From contig MNYZ01000070.1 in NCBI GenBank assembly GCA_001873365.1, positions 1 to 64,000 on the forward strand: DNA of 64,000 bases. The letters run 5' to 3'. Source of the stretch: Oscillatoriales cyanobacterium CG2_30_40_61 (GTDB lineage Bacteria; Cyanobacteriota; Cyanobacteriia; Cyanobacteriales; Microcoleaceae). A model generated the notes under the pieces. That model ran no database searches, had not been told where the DNA came from, and saw nothing but the letters and a program-made list of their open reading frames with translations. Below are positions 17,368 to 27,196 of this stretch, one piece after another. Each line of letters begins with the position of its first letter. Within the stretch, counting starts at the first letter, position 1. A program made the position numbers and the translations under genes.

Positions 17368-18462
17368 ATGAGCTTGAGCGTGATTTTGTTACTGATAGGG
17401 GGTTTAGTCTTACTGGTTTTGGGAGCAGAACTATTAGTTCGTGGCGCTTCAACTATTGCTTCAATTTTGGGAATTCCTTCCTTGCTTGTGGGGCTAACAA
17501 TTGTTGCTTATGGAACCAGTTCTCCAGAAATGTCAGTTAGTATTCAATCAGCTTTTGCTGGTCAACCAGATATCGCCTTAGGAAATGTGGTAGGTAGTAA
17601 TATTTTTAATGTGTTAATCATATTAGGAATTTCGGCTTTAATTGCTCCTTTAATGGTAGCTAATCAGTTAATTCGGTTAGATGTTCCGATTATGATTGGG
17701 GTATCTGTTTTAACCTTAATGTTTGGCAGTGATGGCAAAATTAGCCGGGTTGATGGCACGATTTTATTTACTGGAGCCATTGTTTATACTCTGTTTTTAA
17801 TTTATCAAGCAAAAAAACACAAAAATCAGGAATCCCAGGAAGATGAATCCCTGAATGTAGTTGAAAATACCCCGAAAAATTGGATTATTAATATCGGTTT
17901 TATTGGGATAGGATTGGTATTATTAGTTCAAGGATCTAATTGGTTAGTTGAAAGTTCAATTTCCATCGCTAGAGCCATTGGAGTTAGTGAATTAGTCATC
18001 GGATTAACTATTATATCCGCAGGCACTTCCCTGCCAGAATTAGCCAGTTCTGTTGTGGCTACAATTAGAGGAGAACGGGATATTGCTGTGGGTAATGTCA
18101 TCGGCAGCAATATCTTTAATATTCTAGCGGTATTAGGACTCTCCTCCGCCGTATCCCCAGAAGGAATTAATGTTTCCCCAGCAGCGTTAAATTTTGATAT
18201 TCCGGTTATGATTGCAGTGGCAGTTTCCTGTTTCCCTATATTTTATACGGGCAAATCTATTGACCGTTGGGAAGGTGTACTTTTTTTAGCTTACTATTGT
18301 GCTTATGCTACCTATTTAATCCTCGATTCTTCAAAACATTCTCAACTTCCCCTGTTTAATTTGGTGATGATCAGTTTTGTAATTCCGATTACCATTTTTA
18401 CCTTAATCATCACCACCGTTCGCAGTTATCAAGCTAAACGAAAACGCTTAAATCCTGAATGA
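17368..18462 (+). CDS. Calcium/sodium (CaCA family) antiporter
   Basis: 364 residues from the ATG at 17368 (AAGGA about 10 bases upstream); a longer open frame to 17296 would add a non-hydrophobic leader unlike the family. Two inverted halves each carry the alpha-repeat: AYGTSSPEMSVS with GNVVGSNIFN, and SAGTSLPELASS with GNVIGSNIFN. About ten TM helices, split by a charged loop (KKHKNQESQEDES). It exchanges Ca2+ for Na+ or H+ across the plasma membrane. Confidence 0.93.
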   Translation: MSLSVILLLIGGLVLLVLGAELLVRGASTIASILGIPSLLVGLTIVAYGTSSPEMSVSIQSAFAGQPDIALGNVVGSNIFNVLIILGISALIAPLMVANQLIRLDVPIMIGVSVLTLMFGSDGKISRVDGTILFTGAIVYTLFLIYQAKKHKNQESQEDESLNVVENTPKNWIINIGFIGIGLVLLVQGSNWLVESSISIARAIGVSELVIGLTIISAGTSLPELASSVVATIRGERDIAVGNVIGSNIFNILAVLGLSSAVSPEGINVSPAALNFDIPVMIAVAVSCFPIFYTGKSIDRWEGVLFLAYYCAYATYLILDSSKHSQLPLFNLVMISFVIPITIFTLIITTVRSYQAKRKRLNPE

Positions 18463-18545
18463 TTCAGGGTTTATTGGGGTGAGAAAACCTCGCCTTGAGA
18501 TTAAATCCCAACTCCCTTTTGAATCCTACAATTCTTAGAGAAAAT

Positions 18546-19811
18546 ATGGTTGCTGAAATTATTTGTGTGGGGACGGAACTGCTTTTAGGTGATATCCTCA
18601 ATAGCAATGCTCAGTTTTTGGGACAACAATTGGCTCAATTAGGCATTCCCCATTATTATCAAAGTGTAGTTGGAGATAATCGAGAACGCCTAAAAAAAGT
18701 AATTGCGATTGCCTCTGAACGCTCTCAATTATTAATTTTTACCGGAGGTTTAGGGCCGACTCCCGATGATTTAACCGTGGAAACTATCGCTGATTTTTTT
18801 GGAGTTCCCCTAATAGAAAAAACCGAAATTATTGAAGATATCACTGAAAAATTTAGTCAACGGGGACGGGTGATGTCGGCGAGTAATCGCAAACAAGCCT
18901 TAATTCCTCAAGGGGCAGAAATCCTCGCTAACTTAACTGGAACTGCACCGGGTATTATCTGGAAACCCAGAGGAGATCAATTGACAATTTTAACCTTTCC
19001 TGGGGTTCCCGCCGAACTGTATCAAATGTGGTTAGATGTGGCAATTCCCTATCTTAAAAATAACGGTTGGTGTCAAGGAATTATTCACAGTTGTACCTTG
19101 AAGTTTTGGGGGATAGCCGAATCGACTTTAGCCGAAAAAGTGGCTGATTTCCTAGATCTAAAAAATCCCACCGTTGCCCCCTATGCTAATCATGGAGAGG
19201 TGAAATTAAGAATTTCTGCCCGAGCAGAATCTCCAGAAATTGCCCAACAATTAATTACTCCCATTGAAACCCAACTCCGAGAAATTGCCGGACTCGATTG
19301 TTATGGGGCCAATGGTCAAACCCTAGCCTCGGTGGTGGGGGAATTATTACAACAACATCAAGCTACCTTGAGTGTAGCCGAATCCTGTACAGGAGGGGGT
19401 TTAGGACAAATCCTGACCCAAATTCCCGGCAGTTCTGAATATTTTCTCGGCGGTGTAATTGCCTATAATAATCGGGTGAAGACTGCTATCCTCCAGGTCA
19501 ACCCCGAGGATTTAGACCAATACGGGGCCGTGAGTGCGGTCGTCGCTGAACAAATGGCCCTGGGGGTAAAAAATCTCTTACAAACCACTTGGGGTTTAAG
19601 TATTACCGGCATTGCTGGGCCAGGGGGAGGGACTCCGACCAAACCTGTGGGACTGGTTTATATTGGTTTAGCCACACCCCAGGGCTCAGTAGAGAGTCGG
19701 GAATGTCGGTTTGGGGAAAAACGAGGTCGGGATTGGATACGGCGAGTTGCGGCTAGTACGGCCCTTGACCTCCTGCGTCGTCATCTGCTTGGTCAGGACT
19801 TACGCACCTAA
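18546..19811 (+). CDS. cinA: CinA-family nicotinamide-nucleotide amidohydrolase
   Basis: 421 residues from the ATG at 18546. The N-terminal MoCF-like domain begins MVAEIICVGTELLLGD and has FTGGLGPTPDD (pyrophosphatase-type site). The C-terminal amidase domain has VAESCTGGGL, GGVIAYNN and SITGIAGPGGGTP. CinA deamidates NMN in NAD salvage; the name reflects competence-associated regulation. The last six codons and the stop lie inside MITE copy 1, which starts at 19793. Confidence 0.95.
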   Translation: MVAEIICVGTELLLGDILNSNAQFLGQQLAQLGIPHYYQSVVGDNRERLKKVIAIASERSQLLIFTGGLGPTPDDLTVETIADFFGVPLIEKTEIIEDITEKFSQRGRVMSASNRKQALIPQGAEILANLTGTAPGIIWKPRGDQLTILTFPGVPAELYQMWLDVAIPYLKNNGWCQGIIHSCTLKFWGIAESTLAEKVADFLDLKNPTVAPYANHGEVKLRISARAESPEIAQQLITPIETQLREIAGLDCYGANGQTLASVVGELLQQHQATLSVAESCTGGGLGQILTQIPGSSEYFLGGVIAYNNRVKTAILQVNPEDLDQYGAVSAVVAEQMALGVKNLLQTTWGLSITGIAGPGGGTPTKPVGLVYIGLATPQGSVESRECRFGEKRGRDWIRRVAASTALDLLRRHLLGQDLRT

Positions 19812-19906
19812 CCAAAGAAACCGGGTTTCTGGCCGGTGATTTTGCGGATGAAATCGAGATTTCTCGTTCACCAAACCCGGTTTCTCGGCCCCATGCCTAA
19901 GTCCTA
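19793..19906 (+). mobile_element. MITE-like element, copy 1 (overlaps cinA 3' end)
   Basis: Starts TCAGGACTTAcGCAC and ends TAAGTCCTA, with internal palindromic GAAACCGGGTTTC and AAACCCGGTTTCT. 114 bp. Flanks TTGG and TTCG match at 3 of 4 bases. It supplies the cinA stop codon. The rest of 19907-20303 shows no gene; AT-rich leader sequence follows. Confidence 0.8.
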
Positions 19907-20303
19907 TTCGTCAGGGTTGAGCTTTGAGGAAAAACAGAAAATTGTCAAGCTATTGCCTAAATTTGTAAAGATTCGTTATGCTGAAAGTGGTATTGTGCAA
20001 TTCAATACCTAAACATCCCGGGAAAAATTGTTAAGATTAATCTATTACAGTTTCTCTGGACGTTGGTTTAAGTACAACAGTTTCCCATCAGCAACCCTGA
20101 TCCTACCCTTTTTAAATTCATCCGAAATGTGATGGCGAAAGGAGAGGGTTCCGGGCTGTAAAACTCCCTAAATTAATGGGATTATTCTCAGTTGTCCTAT
20201 TACCAAATACTTAAAATTTTAGAAACTTTTATAGAATTTTGAGCCATAATGGGGTAACATAATAGAATAAGAAATAGATAGGAGATATCTGTTAAAGATC
20301 AAA

Positions 20304-20322
20304 CTTGCTAACCGATAGCAAG
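20304..20322 (+). promoter_or_regulatory. Hairpin in the leader of the 45-residue protein gene
   Basis: A perfect 7-bp stem CTTGCTA/TAGCAAG with loop ACCGA, about 100 nt upstream of the ATG at 20425. It has no T-tract, so it is more likely an RNA structure or operator than a terminator. Confidence 0.45.
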
Positions 20323-20424
20323 CCTAAGTTTTGAGCTTTATGCGGTGATTTGGCTGATTATTCGGTTGGTCTTAACCCCCAGTCCAGTTGCGTACCTAGT
20401 TTACAGCGAGGAGCCTTTTGTTCA

Positions 20425-20562
20425 ATGGAATACATTGATAGAATACTGGAAAAATTAAAAGAATGGGCGCGGGAGCTAATTGATGCCCTATTGGGCCCGG
20501 CGACCGGGCCGGAAGCGGAGCCAATTCCTGTACCCGTGGATGAGCCCCGCCGTCGGAGGTAG
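20425..20562 (+). CDS. 45-residue acidic/basic small protein
   Basis: Starts MEYIDRILEKLKEWARELID, a predicted amphipathic helix, followed by a Pro-rich tail (PIPVPVDEP) ending in four Arg. The ATG at 20425 has GAGGAG about 11 bases upstream; the open frame extends to 20350, but without a start codon this good. It lies 30 bp upstream of aroQ on the same strand and may share its transcript. I cannot assign a function; the helix could associate with a membrane or a larger complex. Confidence 0.65.
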   Translation: MEYIDRILEKLKEWARELIDALLGPATGPEAEPIPVPVDEPRRRR

Positions 20563-20592
20563 TTGATTTAACATTTGATTAAGGTTACTCCT

Positions 20593-21054
20593 TTGCTAAG
20601 TCTTTTAGTATTGCATGGCCCCAATTTGAATCTATTGGGTCAGCGAGAACCCGAAATTTACGGGAAAACCACGTTAGAAGGAATTAATCGATTGTTGGAA
20701 CAGGAAGCCCAGTTATTCCCGGTTAAACTCTCGATCATCCAGTCTAACCACGAAGGGGTTTTGGTGGATGCAATACACTCCGCATTCGGGCAACACCAAG
20801 GCTTGCTAATTAATGCCGGAGCCTATACTCACACCAGTATTGCCCTGCGAGATGCGATCTCAGGAGTCGGAATTCCGACCGTTGAGGTACATCTAAGCAA
20901 TATCTACCGTCGAGAAGCCTTCCGGCATCATTCTTTGATCGCGGCAGTGGCGATTGGACAAATTAGTGGATTTGGGCCGGAAAGTTACCGTCTGGGACTA
21001 CGGGCTTTGTTTGATCATTTGCAAGGGCAAAACCCTTTAGAATCCTCTCCATGA
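20593..21054 (+). CDS. aroQ: 3-dehydroquinate dehydratase, type II
   Basis: Third step of the shikimate pathway. The flavodoxin-like dodecameric enzyme shows [20 protein letters not shown] with the catalytic Tyr, [15 protein letters not shown] with the substrate-binding Asn, and [15 protein letters not shown]. There is no suitable ATG. I chose the TTG at 20593 because AAGG lies 8 bases upstream and the protein then begins like homologues (about 153 residues). A TTG at 20575 is possible. The stop overlaps the next start in ATGA (21051-21054). Confidence 0.93.
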   Translation: MLSLLVLHGPNLNLLGQREPEIYGKTTLEGINRLLEQEAQLFPVKLSIIQSNHEGVLVDAIHSAFGQHQGLLINAGAYTHTSIALRDAISGVGIPTVEVHLSNIYRREAFRHHSLIAAVAIGQISGFGPESYRLGLRALFDHLQGQNPLESSP

Positions 21055-22001
21055 ACCCAGTTCCACTAGATAACCAATTTCAGGGGGCTTTTCTGGGAAT
21101 AGTCCTCGGTTATCAGTTGGGTCAACTGAAACTCAGCTCGGAAATCCCATCTCCGGGTTCTTCCCTAAATTGGGGGGAACTGATTCCCCGACTAACTCAA
21201 AGCTTAATCAAACATCAAGGATTTAATCCGATTGATTACTGGCTATTAGTGGCGAACCACAGGGAAGAACCTCAAAAATGGGAAATATCTCAAAAACCCG
21301 CGGTCTCATTCCCCCAGGGGTTAAATTCAGGGAGTGAGGTGGCTATTCTTGGCTTCCCCCTGGCTTTATTTTTTCACGATAATTTGAATGCTTTGCAACA
21401 GTTGGGAGCTAATCAACCGGAACCGGTGGCCCCGGTTTGGGATGGGGTGTTGGCCATGGCTAGGGCGATCGCCCAGATCCTAACTCAAAATCCCGAACTC
21501 GATCAACTGATTCCGAACTTGTTGCAGCAATTACCGACCGAATCGGTCTTGAGCGCTAAATTAGAACAGGTTCAAACCCTATTACAGCAAAAAGCCAGTT
21601 TAGAAACGGCGGTTCGTCAACTGACCCAGACCCCAAAGCCACAACAGAGGGTTCTGGCAGATTTGGAGCCGGAAAATTGGACGGCTTTGGCCCTGGGCTT
21701 CTATTGTTTCCTCAGCACTCCTGAAGACTACTCCTTAACGGTTTTGCGATCGCGACAAACCCGATATCACCCTGAAATCACCGCCGCCATTAGTGGAGCC
21801 CTATCCGGTGCCTATCAAGGCTTAATCGCAATTCCAGTCCCATGGCGTTTAGAGCTTTCAGACCCCTGTGTTTGGCCTTTAACTCATCCAGAAATTGAAA
21901 ATAATTATGTAAAACCCAACCCCATCCAGGGAGAACTGCTACAGTTAGCTCAGAACCTGTTTGCCCTTTGGTCAGGGGTATATCTGGAAAACCAGTGGTG
22001 A
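21051..22001 (+). CDS. Degenerate ADP-ribosylglycohydrolase-like protein
   Basis: A 316-residue protein overlapping aroQ by 4 bp, so translationally coupled. The N-terminal [13 protein letters not shown] and C-terminal [16 protein letters not shown] resemble the helical ADP-ribosylglycohydrolase (DraG) fold, but the Asp clusters that bind the catalytic magnesium ions are not evident. It may therefore be a non-catalytic relative. The family call is tentative and the function unknown. Confidence 0.55.
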   Translation: MNPVPLDNQFQGAFLGIVLGYQLGQLKLSSEIPSPGSSLNWGELIPRLTQSLIKHQGFNPIDYWLLVANHREEPQKWEISQKPAVSFPQGLNSGSEVAILGFPLALFFHDNLNALQQLGANQPEPVAPVWDGVLAMARAIAQILTQNPELDQLIPNLLQQLPTESVLSAKLEQVQTLLQQKASLETAVRQLTQTPKPQQRVLADLEPENWTALALGFYCFLSTPEDYSLTVLRSRQTRYHPEITAAISGALSGAYQGLIAIPVPWRLELSDPCVWPLTHPEIENNYVKPNPIQGELLQLAQNLFALWSGVYLENQW

Positions 22002-22084
22002 TTGGCTTTCCTGAAAAACTCAAAACAATACTATACAATTAAATTCAAACGGCTGCTCAACCCCTTGATCTAGTTTCCAAGCAG

Positions 22085-24562
22085 ATGAATACGCGACCTA
22101 CTCTGACGCAACAGATTGAACGGCTTTGTAGCCGCGCCCATTCCGCCTCGTCTCCCATAAAGCCTTCAACCCCAAAACTATCTGGTTCTAACTCTTCATT
22201 TTTATCCAATCCTAAACCCCGAAAAGTCAACAAAAAATTGAGTTCCTTGGCTAGTCCGACCTTTTTCTTGGTGAGTGTGGTTTCCTTAACCAGCGTTATC
22301 GGCGTTCGATTTTACAACCAACCCAAATTAAATGTCGGTCGCATTGCCCAGGAAACCATTAACGCCCCCTGGGATGCTACTGTCCGTGACTTGAAAACCA
22401 CCGATGAAAAGCGCAAAGCGGCGGAAATTGGATCAATTCCGGTTCTAGTAATTGATCATGCTGTTAATCAAGAGATTGAGCAAACTATTCAAAAAGTATT
22501 AGCCCAGGGCAGGTTAATCCGAAAAATTGCCGAACCCTTTCCTTTTGTGAATACGGGAATTTTATCGACGGAAGTTCAGGGTTATCTGCGCGGGATTCCA
22601 GAACGAGAATGGCAAGATTTAATCGCCCAAGTCGAACAGGTAAGTGTACAAATTCCCTCAACCCCCACACCAAAAACCCCTAATAAAAAAAATCCGACAA
22701 AATTTACCGATTGGCAAGAAGCTAACTTAGCTGAAATTCGCCAAAATACCCTCAAACAATTACAAGTCTATCGTCAGCGCACAACCCCGGTTGAGTTTTC
22801 GGAGTTGTTGTCTAATGTCACCCAAGCCCGTTGGCGCTATGTGGCATCATTGAATGTTTTTGATCAGGACTTATCTACTGATCAAAAAGTCTTTTATAAT
22901 GAGTCGATTTTTAGTTGGTCTGAGCCAATTTGGTTACAAACCCAACAGGGAATTGATCAAATTATTCAGGAGATGTTAACCCAGGGGATTGCTCCGGGTG
23001 TACCGGATGAAATCTTGAAAAAAGCCATAGCAGTTCATGTTAGATATACGATTCCTTCAGAAACTCGATTCTTTGCTACGGATTTGTTGAATCAGGTTTT
23101 AAAAGTCAATTTAGTCAAAGATCTCGAAGCAACTCGACACCAGGCAGAGTTAGTTGCACAGAAAATTGAACCGGTTTTAGTAAATATTAATCAGGGAGAA
23201 GTTATTGTTAACAAAGGACAAAAAATTAGTCAACGGGATTTTGTCTTGCTGGATTATTTTGGTTTAAGTGAACGGGGAATTAATTCTAATGGGTTGATGA
23301 AGTTAGTGGGGTTAGTCAGCCTAGGAGTTGGAATGGTTTTATTGGTGGAATGGAGATTTCATCGCGGTTTACGTCGTCGAGATCGGCTTTTATTATTACT
23401 CCTGACCTTGAGTACACCGATTATTATTCTGTTAAAATTACCTCTGATTAATTTACCGGCGGTGGGTTTATTAGTCGGAAGTTTTTATGGCTCGGCCGTG
23501 GGTGTAACGGTTGTGGGTCTGCTTTCTCTGCTCTTACCAATTGGGATGGAAATTGATAGTTTTCATTTGCTGGCTAGTGCGGTGGGAGGATTGGTCGCCA
23601 GTCTGTTGGCTGGACAATCTCGGAGTCGGGAGGAATTAGCATTACTAGGCTTAGAGGTGGGCATAGCTCAAGGCGCTATTTACTTAATTTTTAATTTAAT
23701 GGCGAGTGCCACGGCGGGATCAATTTGGTATGTTCTGCTCAAGATTGTGGGATTACAAGTATTAGAAGGAGTAGCCTGGAGTATTGTCGCCTTGGGGTTA
23801 AGTCCCTATTTAGAACATCTATTTGATTTAATTACTCCGATTCGATTAGCTGAGTTAGCCAATCCTAATCGACCCTTATTAAAAAAATTAGCCACCCTAG
23901 CACCGGGAACATTTCAACATACTATGTTTGTGGCAACTTTAGCCGAAGCCGCCGCTCAAGAATTGGGCTGTAATGTGGAATTGGTGAGAACTGGAACTTT
24001 ATATCATGATATTGGAAAAATGCACGACCCTTTAGGATTTATTGAAAATCAAATGGGGGGAACGAATAAACATGATACGATTGATGACCCTTGGGAAAGT
24101 GCCAAAATTATTAAAAAGCACGTTGAGGAAGGGTTAGTAATGGCGAAAAAATATCGTTTACCAAAAGCGATTCAATCGTTTATTCCTGAACATCAAGGAA
24201 CTATGCAGATTGCTTATTTCTATTATCAAGCCCAACAAATGGCTAAGGAAAATCCAGAATTGGAAGTTCGGGAAGATGATTTTCGCTATGATGGGCCGAT
24301 TCCCCAATCTAGGGAGACGGGTATTGTCATGTTAGCCGATTCCTGTGAGGCGGCATTGCGATCGCTCAAGGATGCTACCCACGAAGAAGCATTAAATATG
24401 GTGAATAAAATATTAAAAGCTAGATGGCAAGATAATCAATTAATAGATTCGGGTTTAACCCGGGCAGAAATGGCAAAAATTGCTGAAATCTTTGTCCGAG
24501 TTTGGGAACAAGTCAATCATAAACGGATCGCTTATCCGAAAGCGGTATTCAGTTGTCGATAA
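22085..24562 (+). CDS. 7TM-HD phosphohydrolase (PgpH/YqfF type)
   Basis: 825 residues. N-terminal signal-anchor helix (about 58-78), a large extracytoplasmic 7TMR-HDED domain (about 80-410), seven TM helices (about 410-590), then a cytosolic HD domain with FQHTMFVATLAEAAA, LYHDIGKMHDP (metal-binding HD) and PEHQGT. Characterised relatives hydrolyse the second messenger c-di-AMP to pApA. The catalytic His and Asp residues are in place. It starts with ATG 22085, 83 bp after the preceding gene. Confidence 0.92.
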   Translation: MNTRPTLTQQIERLCSRAHSASSPIKPSTPKLSGSNSSFLSNPKPRKVNKKLSSLASPTFFLVSVVSLTSVIGVRFYNQPKLNVGRIAQETINAPWDATVRDLKTTDEKRKAAEIGSIPVLVIDHAVNQEIEQTIQKVLAQGRLIRKIAEPFPFVNTGILSTEVQGYLRGIPEREWQDLIAQVEQVSVQIPSTPTPKTPNKKNPTKFTDWQEANLAEIRQNTLKQLQVYRQRTTPVEFSELLSNVTQARWRYVASLNVFDQDLSTDQKVFYNESIFSWSEPIWLQTQQGIDQIIQEMLTQGIAPGVPDEILKKAIAVHVRYTIPSETRFFATDLLNQVLKVNLVKDLEATRHQAELVAQKIEPVLVNINQGEVIVNKGQKISQRDFVLLDYFGLSERGINSNGLMKLVGLVSLGVGMVLLVEWRFHRGLRRRDRLLLLLLTLSTPIIILLKLPLINLPAVGLLVGSFYGSAVGVTVVGLLSLLLPIGMEIDSFHLLASAVGGLVASLLAGQSRSREELALLGLEVGIAQGAIYLIFNLMASATAGSIWYVLLKIVGLQVLEGVAWSIVALGLSPYLEHLFDLITPIRLAELANPNRPLLKKLATLAPGTFQHTMFVATLAEAAAQELGCNVELVRTGTLYHDIGKMHDPLGFIENQMGGTNKHDTIDDPWESAKIIKKHVEEGLVMAKKYRLPKAIQSFIPEHQGTMQIAYFYYQAQQMAKENPELEVREDDFRYDGPIPQSRETGIVMLADSCEAALRSLKDATHEEALNMVNKILKARWQDNQLIDSGLTRAEMAKIAEIFVRVWEQVNHKRIAYPKAVFSCR

Positions 24563-25007
24563 TATTCAGAGATTCTCTCTATTTCCTAAGTCCCCGTCGT
24601 CATTTTCCCCTAAAATTCTGGTAGGGCGGGGACTTGTATCGGGTGCAACCCCCATCAAACCCTATGGGGCGGCTAACCGTTGGACTCCAGTTTTAATCAT
24701 AAAGTTTTCTGACCTACAGATTAATCCCGAAAGGTAGTAAAGTACGGAAGGTGAGATTGAGCTTGGGGCGGTTGATGGACGGAAAATCCCATCTCGCTAG
24801 GACAACTTGCAGCAAAAATGGCGATAAAAGCCGACTTTCCCGCCAAAGCAGAAATTTTCACTAATTAGGTTCAAAGCAGAGATTCTCTGTAAACTTTCAA
24901 TTTATTAACTTATTTTATCAATTGGAAAAGCAATCTCTGGTTTTCCGTAATCTCCTTTTAATATCCTGTAGAACCCTTTTAATTAAACCTTAAAATCTTT
25001 TAAAATC
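24563..25007. other. Gene-free stretch with GC-rich, potentially structured sequence
   Basis: 445 bp with no convincing gene. It contains inverted AAGTCCCCG (24588-24596)/CGGGGACTT (24627-24635), a CCCCAT/ATGGGG hairpin about 24650-24670, a GATGG/CCATC hairpin about 24774-24793, and TGGCG/CGCCA about 24817-24845. The pattern resembles a structured RNA, but it matches none I know (not tmRNA, RNase P RNA or SRP RNA by signature). Confidence 0.4.
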
Positions 25008-25631
25008 ATGATTAATCCAAATTTAATCAAAACCCAAATAGGAATTCATTCTTTTACTCATCACGAGTTATTAGAAATTGCCTTAACTCATCCCGATGCG
25101 ATTGCAGACAACCTAGATTTAACTCCCAAGGAAAGGAAACTCCGAACCTTGGAATATTGGGGCATTACTCATTTAGGTTCTAACTTGTTTAGCCAGATGG
25201 TGAGTGATTATTTATATCTGCACTGTTCCCATTTAGGCGAGGCAACTCGGACACTTTTAAAAAGTGATTTAGTCAGTCCTATTATTCTAGCAAAATTAGC
25301 GTTAAAAATCAAGATGGATCTAGGGAGTGATTTAGGACAAAACTATCCTTTAAAACCCGATTTTGAACAACAAAAAATATTGTCAGAAATGTTTGAAGCC
25401 TTAGTGGGTGCAATTTATTTAGAGTGGGAGCGAGATTTTGAGAAAACCTATAATTGGTTAGCGAATCAATTTATCGCTCAGGTTGTTAATCAAATTCTGA
25501 TGGATTTATTTATTGAATTTGTCCCCAAAGCCGATTGGGATGCTAACTTTTATCCTTGGTTTGGCTCGAATCATTTAACCTGTCCTTCTCAAAAATCGAC
25601 CTCAAAATCAACCTGTATTTTCTGCTCCTAA
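25008..25631 (+). CDS. RNase III-like domain protein with altered active site
   Basis: A 207-residue protein with an RNase III endonuclease-domain pattern and no dsRNA-binding domain. HHELLEIALTHPD (18-30) and LSEMFEALVGAIYLE (125-139) fit the family. The signature helix, usually ERLEFLGD, reads RTLEYWGI (46-53). The E. coli E38 and D45 positions are thus Arg46 and Ile53, while Glu49, Glu127 and Glu130 remain. Two of four active-site carboxylates are missing, so cleavage activity is doubtful. The C-terminus (after about 180) is unrelated and Ser/Cys-rich. Confidence 0.75.
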   Translation: MINPNLIKTQIGIHSFTHHELLEIALTHPDAIADNLDLTPKERKLRTLEYWGITHLGSNLFSQMVSDYLYLHCSHLGEATRTLLKSDLVSPIILAKLALKIKMDLGSDLGQNYPLKPDFEQQKILSEMFEALVGAIYLEWERDFEKTYNWLANQFIAQVVNQILMDLFIEFVPKADWDANFYPWFGSNHLTCPSQKSTSKSTCIFCS

Positions 25632-25715
25632 AATATCAGATTCTAAATATCAATCTATCATTTGTACTTCAAATTTTAAGTACACTTGAGAATAACAAAA
25701 ATTTGGTAATATTGA

Positions 25716-26048
25716 ATGCAATCACTTGTTTTCTTTTTAGTAGCAGCCTTGGGAGAAATCTCTGGCTGCTATACTTTTTGGGCATGGCTACGCTTGGGAA
25801 AAAGCATTTTATGGCTGATTCCCGGCGTAATAGCACTGATTATTTTTGCTTCAGCTTTGACTAGGGTTGATGCCTCCTATGCGGGGAGAACCTATGCAGC
25901 TTATGGTGGAATTTATATTCTTTCATCTATCTTTTGGTTATGGATAGTTGAAGGAGTAAAACCTGACCGATGGGACTTACTGGGGGTAATAATTTGTCTG
26001 GTGGGTACAATTGTAATTCTATTTGCTCCCCATCGAAATACTTTTTAA
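25716..26048 (+). CDS. YnfA family (UPF0060) membrane protein
   Basis: 110 residues with four TM helices. Family landmarks are [21 protein letters not shown] (about 10-30), [15 protein letters not shown], and [17 protein letters not shown]. This is a distant relative of small multidrug-resistance transporters; its substrate is unproven. The ATG at 25716 gives the full family length. It converges with the dehydrogenase gene, 11 bp apart. Confidence 0.92.
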   Translation: MQSLVFFLVAALGEISGCYTFWAWLRLGKSILWLIPGVIALIIFASALTRVDASYAGRTYAAYGGIYILSSIFWLWIVEGVKPDRWDLLGVIICLVGTIVILFAPHRNTF

Positions 26049-26059
26049 TCCTGTCCTAT

Positions 26060-27169
26060 TTAAAAAGTTACCACCGTCCGAATTGATTCTCCTTTTTGCA
26101 TCAAATCAAATGCTTCATTAATTTTTTCAATCGGCATCACATGGGTAATTAAATCATCAATATTAATTTTTCCATCCCTATACCAATCCACAATTTTAGG
26201 CACATCCGTCCGACTTTTTGCCCCGCCAAAAGCTGTACCTTTCCAAACCCTTCCCGTCACTAATTGAAACGGACGGGTACTAATTTCTTCCCCCGCCCCA
26301 GCTACCCCAATAATCACACTAACTCCCCAACCTTTATGACAACATTCTAGGGCTTGACGCATGACTTTAACATTGCCAATACATTCAAAACTATAATCAG
26401 CACCACCGTCAGTTAATTCTACTAAATAGGATACTAAATCCCCTTGAATTTCTTGAGGATTGACAAAATGAGTCATGCCAAATTTCTCAGCAATAGCTTT
26501 TTTATTGGTATTCAAATCCACCCCAATAATTTTATTAGCCCCGACCATTTTTGCCCCTTGAATCACATTTAATCCAATCCCTCCTAAGCCAAAAACCACC
26601 ACATTTGATCCCGGTTCGACTTTAGCCGTATTAATCACCGCACCGATGCCCGTTGTCACCCCACAACCAATATAACAAACCTTCTCAAAGGGAGCATCTT
26701 CTCGAATTTTTGCCAAAGAAATTTCGGGTAAAACCGTATAATTAGCAAAGGTAGAAGTTCCCATATAATGATAAATCATTCGACCATTTTTAGAAAAACG
26801 ACTACTACCATCGGGCATTAAACCTTGGCCCTGAGTCCCGCGAATAGCTTGACATAAATTCGTCTTAAAACTTAAACAATATTGACATTGACGACATTCT
26901 GGAATATATAAAGGAATAACATGATCTCCTGGTTTAAGACTTTTTACCCCAGAACCAACTTCAACTACAACTCCGGCGCCTTCATGACCTAAAATAGTAG
27001 GAAATAATCCTTCTGGGTCAGCACCGGAAAGGGTATAGGCGTCGGTATGACAAATACCTGTCGCTTTAATTTCAACTAAGACTTCTCCCTCTTTTGGGCC
27101 TTCAAGTTGAACAGTTTCCAAGGTTAAAGGTTTTCCAGCTTCCCAAGCAACAGCAGCTTTAATATCCAT
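26060..27169 (-). CDS. frmA: S-(hydroxymethyl)glutathione dehydrogenase (class III alcohol dehydrogenase)
   Basis: A 369-residue zinc-dependent dehydrogenase that oxidises the formaldehyde-glutathione adduct and can reduce S-nitrosoglutathione. Catalytic zinc site: ICHTDAYT and GHEGAGVV. The structural zinc is held by the four Cys in [15 protein letters not shown]. The nucleotide-binding motif is [13 protein letters not shown]. Its length and [12 protein letters not shown] mark class III. It starts at ATG 27169 and is divergent from the permease pseudogene. Confidence 0.95.
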   Translation of the reverse strand: MDIKAAVAWEAGKPLTLETVQLEGPKEGEVLVEIKATGICHTDAYTLSGADPEGLFPTILGHEGAGVVVEVGSGVKSLKPGDHVIPLYIPECRQCQYCLSFKTNLCQAIRGTQGQGLMPDGSSRFSKNGRMIYHYMGTSTFANYTVLPEISLAKIREDAPFEKVCYIGCGVTTGIGAVINTAKVEPGSNVVVFGLGGIGLNVIQGAKMVGANKIIGVDLNTNKKAIAEKFGMTHFVNPQEIQGDLVSYLVELTDGGADYSFECIGNVKVMRQALECCHKGWGVSVIIGVAGAGEEISTRPFQLVTGRVWKGTAFGGAKSRTDVPKIVDWYRDGKINIDDLITHVMPIEKINEAFDLMQKGESIRTVVTF

Positions 27170-27196
27170 AATTGATCGTTGGTTTTAAGGGATAAT

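Noticed and set aside
24480-24737. 85-codon open frame over the end of the HD gene and the following spacer
   Set aside because: It overlaps the phosphodiesterase 3' end in another frame and the part beyond the stop is rich in hairpins; no family match by eye.
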